Assembly: GCA_030867875.1 (NCBI GenBank)
Contig: JAOWCC010000577.1
Coordinates: 450,660 to 514,659 of the forward strand
Source of the DNA: Actinernus sp. WN-2022
Lineage: Eukaryota; Cnidaria; Anthozoa; Actiniaria; Actinernidae
Direction: 5' to 3'
Length of the DNA stretch: 64,000 nt
A program made the position numbers and the translations under genes. Positions 30,601 to 42,866 of the stretch are shown piece after piece. Each line of letters begins with the position of its first letter. Positions within the stretch are counted from its first letter, which is position 1. The notes under the pieces are model-generated. The model did not search any database. It saw nothing but the letters and a program-made list of their open reading frames with translations, and was not told the DNA's origin.

Positions 30601-30985
30601 ATACAGTAAATAAAAATGGTGGATCCGCGAGCAAATTTCTCTCAAATTTGGAGTCCCTTCTTCTCAAATGTAAGCAGTTTAATGTTTTATTTAACTTCAC
30701 TCGTGCGAAAGCCTTCCAACAGGCTCAGGATATTGCAACTGGCGCTCTTGTCGGAGCCGAAGGACCGCGTTTTTTACCCAGATGGCCTGTGATTTTATAT
30801 ACGACACGACGCCGGACCTGAAGGACTCAAAGATCCACACATATCGAATTGGAATTTAGCGTTTTCCTTTCTGCTGAAACCAAGGCTTCTTCGATAGAAA
30901 GGGCAAGATGTTGTGTTTTTCTAGGAGGACAAAATATTTCTCGTTTAAGCTTCTCTTTCGCCACGGCTTTGTTATTTGAATCTCT

Positions 30986-31236
30986 GTCGGGGTGGCGCAG
31001 TTGTTAAGCGCTTCGCCTCTCACCTCTGTGGCCCAGGTTCGATCCCCGGACGCGACGCCATATGTGAGTTGAGTTTGTTGGTGTCTCGCCCTTGCTCCGA
31101 GGGTTTTCCTTCGGGTTCTCCGGTTTTCCTCCCTCCGCAAAAACCAACACGCTAAATTCCAATTCGATCTGTGGATTAGCCGGGACCTGGCTTTGATCAG
31201 CCCCTATGGTTGTTTCAGGTCTCGTTAGAAATTCAG
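30986..31236 (+). mobile_element. tRNA-derived SINE, copy 2
   Basis: Same family and orientation as 29486-29740, with A-box region TGGCGCAGTTGTTAAGCGC, B box GGTTCGATCCC and end GTTTCAGGTCTCGTTAG. The two copies differ at scattered bases, so they are separate insertions, not a recent duplication. Confidence 0.87.
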
Positions 31237-33089
31237 TTGTCAGTTGTACACTTAAATATACTGCACAATACCATACAACTGAATAAGAAGTCTTTAACAA
31301 AGCCGAACTCAACTTCAACTCAAGAACAAAGCTGAGAGTGAAAGTGAAACTGAACAGTGTCTTGTCAGGTCATGAATTAAGGTACGGTGAGGTTGAAATC
31401 ATTGCGTGTTTATATCTGCATTTCTTTGTCGATTTGTTGACCTCGTGGCGCTGATAGATTTTTCCATCGGACGGTATTCTTGTTTGAGGTACGTTTCGTA
31501 GGTTTTATGCCACATTTCATTTTACTCTCGGTCATAATACATACCAGCGCAAACACCGTGATCTGTAGGCCAACATGCACTAAAATAATTTTGAGCGTGT
31601 TTTTGGCTGTCAGAAATACCCCGGAGAAATAAACACTCGCGCAGAATAATTTATGATGAGCGAAGCAATATTCAACTCTCAAGGTCAACTTAAACAAGAA
31701 TCCTCTCACGGCCGAGGTTTTGGTTCGAGAAATTAAAGGCTTCCAACAGTTCCCTTTATAGTTCTGTAATATAATGAGCAGACCAGTTTTGGGAAGGAGG
31801 GTATATAACCAACAGGCATTTCAGTTAATAAATACCAATATGGACGCGAGCTGCGATAAAGAGCCGCAGGGTAGAATGAACAGTAGAGAAATATATCATA
31901 TGATAGCTCCATCATAGGTGGACAGGATACAACTTATAATATGGGACAAATATAAACATACATTTGAGACACACATCTATTAGTACTCTGAACCTGGAGA
32001 ACAGCAGACTAAATTGTAAGCGTGCGGTACATGAATAAGTAGAGGTCAACTTCTTTAATTTACATACACGAGAAATATATATACTAGGGGAGCAGAGAAT
32101 GCATGTCACCGCGCTACCGGCCACTCCTAAAGACTGCTAAATTCAGCTAATAATTCTTCCCTTCGGTTATTACTAAAAGGATTTCAAATGAAAGTGTATT
32201 TCATCTTCAATCTCATGTGGCCCGAGTGAAAGCCCAGATGGGCTCTTGTTGTAGTATAACTACTGCATGGATTTTCACCAAATAAAAACTAACTGCAACC
32301 TCTAGGCTATCCATACTAAATTTCCAGCCCGAAATTTTTGGCTTAAACATACGTTTTTCGACATGAAAACATTCACAACAGATTTTAATTCCTATATTAT
32401 TTTTACCAGCTTGCTAGCGCTAAGTATTTTTGAAACTCTCTAGTCACAATCAAAGTCTTCAGTACATTAGCCTTAAAATAAATATAACTTCGCAATTTCT
32501 GGTCCTTAAACGTAGCTATCCTGAATCGCTTGACATCCTAGTCGTAAATAATCTGTTTCTTAGGCAACCTAAGGTAAATTAAGGCTAGCCTAGACATTGC
32601 TGGTTGGACAAGACAAGAAAGTTGTCAAATGTTTTTCCCTCTTACTCAAACTGGCGAGCGTTTTGTAGGCAAAAACTCATTTCTGCACCGAATTGAGTGG
32701 AATAAAAGCTTCTTTTGGGTAAATATTATCCAAGTGTAGTACAATATTTGGCCATACAAGTCAGTGTTTCCACATGAAACGTTGAAAATGTTACTCGTCC
32801 ATTGGCGACTTTCGCTTGCCAAACACTGGCGCAACGTGTGGTTTGAATAGACACAGAAACAACAGAGAAAAATTCATTACCTTAGACAGCGGCATATCTA
32901 CAGCATGACCAATTCCTTTCGAAACCTTCGACGCGTCCTCTCCCATAATCTACCACAAACGCCATTCGGAAAAGGCAACGCCATACTAGATCCACAGGTT
33001 AACGCCACCATTCGGAAATGAAATCCACCTAACCCCAATAACTCGTTACTGCACAAGCTCTCGTTGGCAATGTGCCTATCTAGGGTATT
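31237..33089. other. Intron sequence, no gene recognised
   Basis: A/T-rich, with short chance frames only. No repeat structure or coding motif that I can support. Confidence 0.35.
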
Positions 33090-33217
33090 TATAGAGTTGT
33101 TGAGGTTATTTCGTTCTCTTAAGTGCTACATACTAGAAGGCCCGTATCAACCAGCTAAAGTTCAGATAAGTGCTATGTTTTTTTCTATTGGGTAATTAGC
33201 TATCCGGATAGTGTGTT

Positions 33218-34010
33218 ATGGCGAAACAAGGACCATCTTCGGCTCCTCTTGACTTGAGTACAACTGATTTTGGAAGCTCAAAAAGTCTCTATATTGAATG
33301 TATTTAACAATCAAATTACGGGTCCTCAGTCCAATATCCTGAAAGCACAATCGGACTTTGCCTCTTGTATCGTATCCGAAGCTCAGTCAGACAAATTTTC
33401 ATTTAAGAAGAAAGGCAACGAGGAGCAATTCAAATTCAATACGAAACTTTCAAGGTGTAGCCATAGTTAATAGAGTGGAATGGTTTTGAAACCCGGCAAA
33501 CTTCAAAGGGGATAACAAAGGCGCTGCAATTTATGTTGGAAGGGGGTAAGACAAAAGATTGTGCACGGTCATAGTTCATTAGCGTCCCCTGAACGACTGA
33601 ACTCACATGTTTCTATTGGCTGATTGATTAACACATTGGAATTTCTATTGTGTTTTGTGCACGGTAGTGGTTGAAAAAAGCGAACAAAGACATATAACAC
33701 TCTATTAATTCATATTCCACTCTATTAACTATGGTGTAGCCGAGCAGCATTAACAGCGCTTGATAACGAAGATATCGGTAAAGCTCAGGAAGAATTGAGT
33801 CAATGTATTTCTCTTATTAATAGTCGCCAAAAGATTATCAAATTAGCCGATAAGTCTGCTTACGGTTGGGCTACTGTGCAAGAGTATGTTACTGACGAAC
33901 TCGCCGATAACGAGGAGGTGCAAAGAAAAACAAGAAGGCGGAGAAACGGGCTGCCACAAGAATTAAAGAGCTACAAGATAAAAAAGCGGAAAACTATCCA
34001 AAAAGATTAA
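33218..34010 (+). pseudogene. DIRS-like gag, broken
   Basis: ATG 33218 opens the frame MAKQGPSSAPLDL, which frameshifts near 33275. The coding signal continues as SEAQSDKFSFKKKGNEEQFKFN, is interrupted by the MITE at 33462-33732, and resumes with ALDNEDIGKAQEELSQC and LADKSAYGWATVQEYVTDELA. The KLADKS...GWATVxEY block resembles the gag-like protein of cnidarian DIRS elements as I remember them. Another frameshift follows near 33925 in the basic region. Confidence 0.6.
33462..33732. mobile_element. hAT-type MITE, copy 1
   Basis: 271 bp with inverted ends CATAGTTAATAGAGTGGAAT and the matching ATTCCACTCTATTAACTAT, flanked by the 8-bp duplication GGTGTAGC (33454-33461 and 33733-33740). An 8-bp duplication is the hAT signature. 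About 90% similar by eye to 42485-42765. Confidence 0.9.
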
Positions 34011-34125
34011 AACTCTGCGTTTACTCATTCCTTTCCAAAGGCGGTTTCAATTCTGGCAATTATTATTCTGGTAGTTTTGTCGTCCGCAAGAGAAATTCGT
34101 CGGAAACAATAGTCGATCAAGCGAT

Positions 34126-34768
34126 ATGTGTTTCAGGTGCGGTAGGAGGGGCCATTGGGCCAATTTCTGCAGTTCCTATCAGTACCGAACCATGACAAAG
34201 ACCAACAACCCGGCTCCAAGCCTTAATGAGGCGAACCAATTTGAATATGAACATGAGTCTGCCGGGACCTTTGTTCAAGGGACGTTGCGTAACCATATTT
34301 CTTTTTGGCGCGACGTAGTGGAGGCGTCTCGATTTGTTCTCGACGTTATCGATAACGGTTTTAAAATTACTTTTCAAGATTCTCCCATTCTGTATTCCAT
34401 TGAGAACAGATCCTCTTCGACTCGCCATCATGATTTCGTCGAGCGGGCAGTTCAGGAGCTATTGGACCGTGGTTGCATCAGGGAGGTCTTTTGTTATCCT
34501 CACTATTGTAATCCGTTCCACGTGGCCCAACAGTCCTCAGGGAAATTACGCCTCATTTTGGATTTATCTTGAACAAAATGATCGTTAAGAAATCTATTAA
34601 ATACGAAGACCTTAGGACAGTTCTTAATTTTTTTTCTCCCGGTTCATTCGTATTTTTCACCACATTGACATTTCCGAAATGCATTGGAAGATTTTGGCTT
34701 TCAAATGGAGGTCTTGCGAGGGACGCCTCCGATTTTACGAATTTAAGGTTCTGCCGTTTGGTTTCAAC
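34126..34768 (+). pseudogene. DIRS-like CCHC knuckle and N-terminal reverse transcriptase
   Basis: Zinc knuckle CFRCGRRGHWANFC at the start, then GTLRNHISFWRDVVEASRFVL and the RT motif KLRLILDLS. A stop at 34570 and a frameshift follow, after which DLRTVLNFFSPGSFVF is readable, then a further shift. The RT breaks off at about 34768 where the minus-strand LINE begins, and continues at 40740. Confidence 0.7.
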
Positions 34769-35647
34769 AGCAACAAACAACACACTTTATTTCATTCCAT
34801 TAGATTACATAGTAATAACAAGAAATATTAATTAAAACTGTATTTAGTATACGTTGCCCAGAATAACTTTGTGGAGCTAAACTAAGCTGGGCAACGTCAT
34901 ATTAAGATAATAGTTTAGTAAATTATATGTTGTGGAACAAAAAAATAGGGGAAAAGCGAGACATTACGAAAAAGGAAAAACAAACAAACTAGACAAAAAA
35001 AAGTAATTAACGAAGAGAACCAGACTATCTATATGGAAATTTGTGTAGATCTATATATAGATATATGAATACATGAACACTCGTTTTCAAAAACATTGCT
35101 TTTGATTTATATATATATATAAAAGTAAGGTAAGGTATTCCAGTAAGCTTTGGGGTTTGCTCGATTTTATTCTAATTTGTTAGAGAAATAGTCCCTCCTT
35201 TTTTTTCTATTCATACTCGTCACTTGGTTACGGAGGTATCTGTACTCTTCCCAATCCGCAGGTGAACCAGATTTAATGCCTTTTTATGCACTTGATCACG
35301 TGCTCTCATTAAACGAAGAACAGTGTTATCAAGCCATAACAGTGTTATCTGAAGCCAATGCATTGTATGTAAAGATAACATCATTGAATTTCAGAATATT
35401 ATGTTCCTTGAAAAGTGGAGAGGTGTGTTGATCTCGTTTAGAAAACGTAATGATTCTCACAGCTTTCTTCTGAAGGATTGAGATTAGTCTAAGTGTTGAA
35501 TCATACTGTATTGCCCCACACAACTAAACCAAATACCATAAAAGAGTATATGAAGGAATAGTATAATTGAACTAATATTGAACGGTGGACAAAATGCCCC
35601 ACACAACTACCATATACCATAAAAGAGTAGTCGAAGGAATAGTATAA

Positions 35648-38336
35648 TTGCTCGGGCTGCCTGTGGGCAGGCCCGAGTCGAGTTTTCCAGGTTTTCCTTT
35701 ATTTCTATTTTTGGTGTCGAGCTATTTCGCCGTCAACCGATCAGATTGCACTGTCCACGTGGACACGTACACATGGCCGCCAGCCACGATTTTCTCTAGC
35801 TCTGTGAAAAGTGAGGAGGTTTTAATTGGTTCCGTTTCTGCAAATAATCCATGGAAACGGAAAGAAAATGCTTGTACTGCTGCATCATTGCATGCAGTGT
35901 TGCGTTGTTGATATTGCCTACAAGTTCACTCGCTCAGGAGGTCAGACTGCTAAACTCATTTGAGTGATTTCGATTGTCCACTGCTTACCATCGAACGATC
36001 GCGTCGAGTCCTCACTGCGTTGTACTAATAGTCAAACCCGGTAGTCAAACCAATGCCGAGACATCGACTTGGAATACCGTAAATTGAACTGGAGTGGATG
36101 CCTAGGGTGTGACTTTATGGAGTTCGACTAAGAAGAAAAGGTTGAAATCGTCAAAAGAATAACTGCATGGATATGACTTACAAACCTATATATAAAGTTG
36201 TGACTCAGAAAACCGAGTTGACACTGTCAAAGAATAACATGAGTTGTCGTGAAAATCCGTAAATAGAAACCGAACTGGAAGAGTAAATATCGAAAAACGT
36301 ATGTAAAACGTCGAGTTAGTATAGGTAATAGCATTATTTGTAGTGATATTGGGAATAAATACTGCTCATTTTTCGTAATATCGTGCCACGAACAATTTTG
36401 TAATATGAGCGGTATTTATGCCAAATATCACTACAAATCATGCTATATTATTATTTGTTTATAATATGACCTTAGAAATTTACTGAAAAAGACAATCAGA
36501 TATGTTCTCTCAGGTGCACCGAGTTTGTTTACTTCTTTGAGTTTGAGCTGAAGTGAAAATATTTGAAAAATCCTGCTTATTAAATTGAACAGCCAAATCT
36601 CAAAGAAAGGCTTAATAATCGACTCCAGAGTTCAGAGAAAATAGCTATAACCTGTGGAAAAGGTCAATTTCTGGTACAAGCAAAGTTTGATTTCAGACAG
36701 TTCATCAAGCACAATCAAACAATAAAATAGTTGTCACATTGCTGTTTTATAAAGACAGTAACTGTTATTCATCTTCAAAATAAATTTTACAATCGAAAAC
36801 TAGAAAACTGAACAAAATTATTGCAATGAAATTCCAGCAGTTCAAGCAAGGGTTTTTCTTCAGACAACTTGAACAAGATTTGAATCAACTGTCTCACGGC
36901 AAAGGGTCACATGGGTTAAAAACAAAACAATTAAAATAAAATTTAAAAGTAAACTTGGCTTATTTTGCTGGTATTTTGTCCTTGTGTAATGTCAGCTGTT
37001 CCTGGGCAGTTGTTTGAACGAGATGAATGTGAATTTTCGGTTCGTTTTCATTCATTGATTCAAACGTACCTCGTCGCCAGTCAACTGCTCACTCAAAGAC
37101 TTGAAATCACTTTGAACTTTCTCATATCACCATTAGCAGATGCACAGATGATCCAAAACCTTCAATTTTAGCTGTCAAAAGACAGGTATTTGCCACCTTA
37201 GCTTTGTAGTTTGTTGCACCTGCTTGGCGATCTGTATGTACTGAACTTCAAACTGAAGGGGGGCACCGCTTGCATAATAAAGGTAGGTATGTGAGGTGTT
37301 GTCTTCAGAGCCTGACCCAGTTTGAAAAATAAAAAGTGGTGATGGTATTTTTATTAACCAGAATGTCCACGACATTTATGAAAATCAACCCGTATTGATA
37401 GATAATTTGTTCCAAAGTCAAATTGGGCTCAAGCCTGGACCCAGTAATGCTGCACACCTAAATTACGTCATGTACATGAGTGCCCCCCCCCCCCCCGGAG
37501 TTTGAAATACAACTCATTGGAGTTTGTAATTTCACTATTACATTGAAATACCATTCCTCTAAGCCAATCAGAGTGCAGAACTTTCATAGGTCATGTTATA
37601 ATAATATAAATTATTAACAGATACTGGAATTGACTAGAACAACCATAAATAGAATTTATAAAACTTTATAAGATAGCGGGAAGAAACATTCAATGATTTG
37701 GACTCGAGATTTGTTTACAGAGCGAACACCGTTGCCCTAAAATGTGTTAAAAAGAGTCAATTTGAAATGCCGAAAAAGAAGAAAAAAGTAAAACGAAAAT
37801 TGAATTAGAGCTGACTGAAAAAAACCCAGAATGACTAGGAAAACATGCAAAACGTTGGTATGACGTCATCAGGAAATTGTAAAACATGTCTGAGTATACC
37901 GAATTGACTTCGAAATACCGAAATAGGACTCTGGATTGTCGTAAAAATAGAATAATTTAGGTTTTGAAATTGGGACGATGTGGACTTGCTGGGCATTTCT
38001 GTCTCCATCCCATCCAAAAGGGTTAGTGTGGGAATCAATGGCTTGCATATTGCCTATAATTTAGTATAACCGATCCGTAGTCCAATATAGTATTTCAGAA
38101 ATAATTCAGGTTTTTATGTTGGTTCAGACAATAAATCAGTGATTGCTTATATGTGCATTCACTAGTCTTGTATACTAATTATTACAGTCACGAACAGACC
38201 ATGTTTAGTTTAATTAGTTTTCATTTTATTTTCCAAGTTGTGTACATGCATGAAATCATCGCAACCAATATTTTATTGAGCGTTAATACTTTCAAAACAA
38301 ACAAACATGTATACAGCCCGAGTTAAGGCTGCACGC
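35648..38336. mobile_element. Unclassified insertion in the LINE, about 2.7 kb
   Basis: The LINE sequence ...TAGTATAATTG stops at CTCGGGCTGCCTGTGGGCAG and its continuation GAACTAATATTGAACG is found again at about 38346 after ...GCACGCAGCCTCTTG. The left end forms a GC-rich hairpin. The interior is A/T-rich without a recognisable gene. About 90 bp of LINE sequence is also duplicated just before it (35517-35648). Class unknown. Confidence 0.45.
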
Positions 38337-38912
38337 AGCCTCTTGTTGAACTAATATTGAACGATGGACAAAGTGTCTTAATTTAGGCAATATACCTATA
38401 CCTCACTAACATGAGCCTTCCAATTTAAGTTAGAATCTATTATTACACCAAGATATTTGACTTCATTGTTTTGCTCTATTGGCATATTACTGATATTAAT
38501 CTCAAGAGGATAAATCTTCTTTTGAGGCACAGAGCCAGGAATGAACCTTAGCTAATTCTTCATTAACCTTAGTTTCTAAGTTCTTATAGCTGCGATCTGT
38601 GAGAAAGAGATTTGAATCATCTGCAAAGAGATGGAAATAAAATACACTAGAGGATTCAGAAAAATCGTTTATATAAAGGAGAAATAATATCGGTCCAAGG
38701 ACTGACCTGTAGCACACCACATGAAATGTCATTATGGTATGAAGGAATATTATATATGGTTACATATTGCCTCCTACCAGTAAGGTAGGAAGTAAACCAC
38801 TCTGTTGCAATACCACGAATACTACAATAATGACGTTTTGACAATAAAATATTGTGATTTACTGTGTCAAATGCTTTAGATAAGTTAATAAATATAGCAA
38901 AGGAGTAATGCA

Positions 38913-40267
38913 CTAGTCAATTGAAACCCCGGCCCCCGGGACATTAACGGGGACATGGCCGTGGAATAACGCACATTTAACGCTGCATTTCTCCGGTGGA
39001 ACGGGGAAAGTAACAATTTGCAAAATTTACGGGGATTTTAGCGGTGGTTGTAACGCCAGCCAAGACAGAGCAGGACTGGGCCCGAGCATCAACAACGTGT
39101 ATCAAACATGGCGGAAGCTAGGGACACGCAAAAATCGTAGTTAATTTAAACAAGTCCTGGGTGTTTCCATCAGAGGCAGTGTTTATACTGAGTTAAGTCA
39201 CGAGTAGTAGATCAGGAAGTGTTTATTATTACACACCCTTTGTTATTTGCAACAACAAAGCCGGTTTTGTTAAAGTTTGCGTCACGGTAAAATATCAGAT
39301 TAAGTAATGATTCGTGTAACAAGTACGACACCGAACGGCATTCAGATGGGCAAGGTTTGATTTCGTATTGTGAAAATTCTTGATCTGAATGGTTGAAACA
39401 TGAAAATCGCCTTAAAGGTTAGGAAGACGTTTAATTTCCTCCAATTTTTCAAACTATTAAAACTACGATTTGCACTGCGGTTCCAAATGTCGTTTGTAAA
39501 GCAAATCGTATGGTCGGAACCTTATCAATCGTGCCTGTTTCGTAGCTATTGTTTTTGGCTGTTCCTATTGGATGGAAGATAATTTGTTCATAAAAATAGA
39601 ATGAAACTAAGGTTTCATAATACTTTTATTTCAGAATAATCATAATTATCACCCAGTGTTTTCGTAGTCTAAAACACAGACAAATCCCATGTGAGGGAGG
39701 CTCAATGCCACATAACAATGGATTTTGTCGTACTTTTTACACGGATCATTACTTAAATATATTTAAACGCAGCTGCATGATATTTCCTTTATATTTCTTT
39801 GTCGCATTGTTTTTTTTTTGTTGACAGACAACGGTTTCTGATAAACAAGACAATGGTGGAGACTGTAAAAGTGCGGAAAGCATGTATAGTAATAGAAAAT
39901 GTACAGGGGCGGATCCAGGATTTTGTGAAATCTAGAGATTTTAAAATTGAATTTACAGTGATTTACACAGGAATCATAGAGGGGTTGCAGCCCCCGAAAC
40001 CCCTCCCCCGGTTCCGCTAGTGATGTGCTTCAGAAAATGTATTTTTTTCAAGTAATGGAACAACAGATTGAAGCTTATGTATATTCAATTTATCAATGCC
40101 TCCTTCCAATTGAAAATTCTGAAGCACATGCCGGGGCCATAGGGGCGGGTATTGTAACAGCCAACTGTCCCCGTTGGGCGGGGAAAAGGTCAAAATGTAA
40201 CACTGTATAAATGTTACATTCCCCGCTATGTCCCGGGGGTCGGTGGGCCGGAGTTTCAATTGACTAG
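38913..40267. mobile_element. TIR DNA transposon, non-autonomous, 1.36 kb
   Basis: Perfect inverted ends CTAGTCAATTGAAAC / GTTTCAATTGACTAG followed inward by similar GC-rich blocks (GGCCCCCGGGACAT and its complement). Flanked by TGCA on both sides; because TGCA is palindromic the exact boundary is ambiguous. Interrupts the RT just before its FxNLSKAFD motif. No transposase seen. Confidence 0.8.
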
Positions 40268-41049
40268 TGCATAAGAACCTTTTTCGAAAGACTTTTGAAT
40301 ATGGTTAATTAATTATAAGGGTGTATGTGTAGTTTAATACTTAGCTTGAAAGCCAAACTGACGTTCGAAGATGACAGCAGTCTTATTCAAGTAATTAAGT
40401 AGTCGTTTGTACATCAGTTTCTCTTGAATTCTATTAAAAATAGATAAAAGTGAAATAGGTCTGTAGTTCACAAAAGAGAGAGGAGAGGTCCTTTTTGTAA
40501 ACAGGAATTACATTTGCAATCTTGAAGCGATCTGGAACAATGCCAGAGGAGAATGAATAATTATAAAGTATTTCTAGACGGTCCACTCCGTAATGCAGCC
40601 TTGAGCAATTTTAATGTTGAAATAGGTATGCTAAAAGGACTACATGCTTTGTCAGGTTTAAGTTCAGATATAATATCCTCTATCTCATGAGCAGAAGTTG
40701 GAATTAAGTAAAAGCTAGAGGAGCAACGAACATTCCGCCCCCTATGTCTTTACTAAAGTCATTTAATAGACAGTTGGTTAAGCATTGGCGCAGTTCCGGT
40801 CATAAGATTGTAGTCTATTTATACGACGGGATTGGCGGCGCGCTGTCTTTTGAGGCAGCTCAACTTCTTAGGAGACCCATTAAGCAGGATATTGTATTCT
40901 CCGGCTTTACGATTGACAATGAAAAATCGGTGGGCGGGCTACTCAGATCTTAACTTTTTGGGGAACTTCACTGGACTTTGTTTCAGGGCGTTTGTTTATA
41001 CCGGCGAGGCGGATTTCTAAATTGAAATCATCCATTGATTTGCTTCTAA

Positions 41050-41196
41050 CGTATAAAGACGTTAACCCTAACCCATTAGAAATTTGGCTTCTGTAACTGG
41101 CCAGATTAATTCCATGTCTTGTGCGGTAGGGGATGTTATATTTGTAATCTCTAATTTATTTTAAGGTACAAATAAAGCTTGTTGTTGTTGTTGTTA
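41050..41196 (+). mobile_element. LINE 3' end fragment
   Basis: Short 5'-truncated LINE tail: 3' UTR, AATAAA at about 41171 and a GTT tandem tail. It interrupts the retroelement reading between ...SSIDLLL and the continuation at 41197. Confidence 0.6.
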
Positions 41197-41708
41197 CTAG
41201 GCTGTTAACCAGGGAATGCTATGTTGCGATTGACCAGAGATCGTGTTGGAATCAACGTGTTTCCCTAACTTCGGGGATCTTGAACGAGCTCTTGTTTTGG
41301 TCGTCTAGTTTTGATCTCATAAACGGCAGGCCGATTATTTCCAGATCAAGTTCGGTCGGTATCGTTTATTCTGACGCGAGCAATACGGGTTTTGGAGGGT
41401 ACATCGTCCAATGTGGTCAGACAAATAAAGCCGTTGGAGTTCTACCATGCGAGAAATTTTGGCCGTTAAATACGTTCTTCCATCTCTCATCCATAAATTG
41501 TCCAGCTGTACCGTTAAATGGTTTACTGATAACCAAAATGTTCCTAAAATAATCTCGTGTGCTCATGCAGATTTTTAGGATCTGCTGTTCCAGCAAGGTA
41601 TCAATTGAAATGGAATGGTTCCCAGATCGGAGAACAAGAAAGCCGATTTTCTGAGCCGGTTTTATGATTCTGATTATTGGGTTTAGCTTGCAGTTCGTTC
41701 CACACGAT

Positions 41709-41899
41709 CAGTGGCGGATCCAGGGGTGGTTACGGGGGTGACATGTCACCCCCCCCCCCCTTTTGGGCCAAAAACAAATTCTGTATAAGAATTCGTAAAA
41801 ATAAAATACATTCGTTCAAATTTTGTAAGAAATTTCGCACCAGAAACTGTACCGGTCAAAATAGTCACCCCCCTTTTTCAAATCCTGGATCCGCCACTG
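41709..41899. mobile_element. MITE with CAGTGGCGGATCCAGG ends
   Basis: 191 bp, perfect 16-bp inverted ends CAGTGGCGGATCCAGG / CCTGGATCCGCCACTG, flanked by ACGAT on each side. Contains a C10 run and CCC-rich arms. A diverged relative may be at 39904 (GGGGCGGATCCAGGA). Confidence 0.85.
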
Positions 41900-42306
41900 A
41901 CGATTGATCACGTTTGGCATAGTACCATTGATCGGTTTGCATTGCTAACTAGTTAAATGCGAAACTGCCAAGATTTAATTCTAGATTTTGGAACCCGGGA
42001 TCCAAAGATATTGATTGTTTTGTTCTTGACTGGGACTGTGAAACTAATTACATTTGTCCTACAATTTCTCTCATTCCTCGAAGTTTATCTCACATCCAGA
42101 ACTGAAAAGCTTCAGGAACTCTGGTTAGTCCCCTGTGGGTTTCTGCTCCATTCTTGGGTTTCAAGATTCAAGCTCCATTTCAAGCTCCATTCTTGGGTTT
42201 CATTCTTGTTGTTTCTTGCAACATTCCAGGGTTGTAGAAGTTATTCCGTTCTCTTGCTGCTACATACTGGAAGGCCCCGCATCAACCCGGCAGCTAAAGT
42301 TTATAT

Positions 42307-42346
42307 TCATATATATATATTTAATATATATATATATATATATATA
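42307..42346. repeat. TA microsatellite
   Basis: About 40 bp of alternating TA at the left border of the long-TIR transposon. Confidence 0.9.
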
Positions 42347-42484
42347 CAGCAAAGTGCAAAAACTTTGACCCCCGGCACCTCAACTATATAACTATATCGG
42401 GTGCATTATGGGTATGAGTAAAGTTCATTAAAATGCAACTACATCCGATATCCGCGCGCGTTTGCAAATCATTATAGCGAAGAC

Positions 42485-42765
42485 CATAGTTAATAGAGTG
42501 GAATGGTTAGGAAACCCGGCAAACTTCAAAAGGGCTAACAAAGGCGCTGCGATTTAGGTTGGAAGGGGTAAGACAAAAGATTGTGCACGATCATAGTTCA
42601 TTAGCGTTCCCTGAACGACTGAACTCACACGTTTCTATTGGCTGATTGATTAACATGTTGGAATTTCTATTGTGTTTTGTGCACGGTAGTGGTTGAAAAA
42701 AGCTAACAAAGACATATAACAAAGAAGGTCCCTGAGTTTCCTAACCATTCCACTCTATTAACTAT
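42485..42765. mobile_element. hAT-type MITE, copy 2
   Basis: Same family as 33462-33732: ends CATAGTTAATAGAGTGGAAT and the inverse, flanked by GCGAAGAC (42477-42484 and 42766-42773). Inserted in the left arm of the long-TIR transposon, and so younger than it. Confidence 0.92.
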
Positions 42766-42866
42766 GCGAAGACTTATGTAGTTGATTTAAAGTTCAAGAA
42801 TTCATCTAGAATAAAACACTTTTACTCGGGACAGGCAGGAAAGCTTAAAGTAACCTGAGTATTTAA

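Larger units (their letters stand above)
34775..40735 (-). mobile_element. Degenerate CR1/L2-type LINE, itself interrupted twice
   Basis: Minus-strand LINE inside the DIRS-like element. RT N-terminal region at about 40300-40700 (IISELKPDKACSPFSIPIS), core at 38400-38912 (AIFINLSKAFDTVNH, LFADDSN) and C-terminal region at 35200-35523 (SILQKKAVRIITFSKRDQHT). A 3' UTR with an AATAAA signal ends near 34775. Insertions at 38913-40267 and about 35648-38336 split it. Stops and frameshifts throughout. Confidence 0.75.
40740..42225 (+). pseudogene. DIRS-like reverse transcriptase C-terminus and RNase H, broken
   Basis: RT core segment LVKHWRSSGHKIVVYLYDGIGG (40780-40850), with one residue changed in what is usually a catalytic Asp pair, then FIPARRISKLKSSIDLLL-like sequence in another frame. 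RNase H-like IVYSDASNTGFGGYIV is at about 41370, and a downstream block with DHVWHSTIDRF-like sequence lies near 41910. Broken by a LINE 3' end (41050-41196), a MITE (41709-41899) and several frameshifts. Confidence 0.6.
33090..42310 (+). mobile_element. DIRS-like retroelement, about 9.2 kb with nested insertions
   Basis: Bounded by a short direct repeat: GAGGTTATTTCGTTCTCTT...GTGCTACATACTAGAAGGCCC at about 33103 and a matching copy with GTTATTCCGTTCTCTTGCTGCTACATACTGGAAGGCCC at about 42238. Between them lie a gag-like frame, a CCHC knuckle, reverse transcriptase and RNase H pieces in order, all broken. No DDE integrase is seen and no tyrosine recombinase is recognised, so DIRS/Ngaro-like is inferred from the gag and RT style. 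Nested inside: a hAT MITE, a minus-strand LINE, a LINE 3' end and another MITE. Confidence 0.65.

Noticed and set aside
42135..42391. Protein-coding frame across the TA microsatellite
   Set aside because: Its IYIYIYI tail is translation of the microsatellite; the upstream part is the decayed retroelement.
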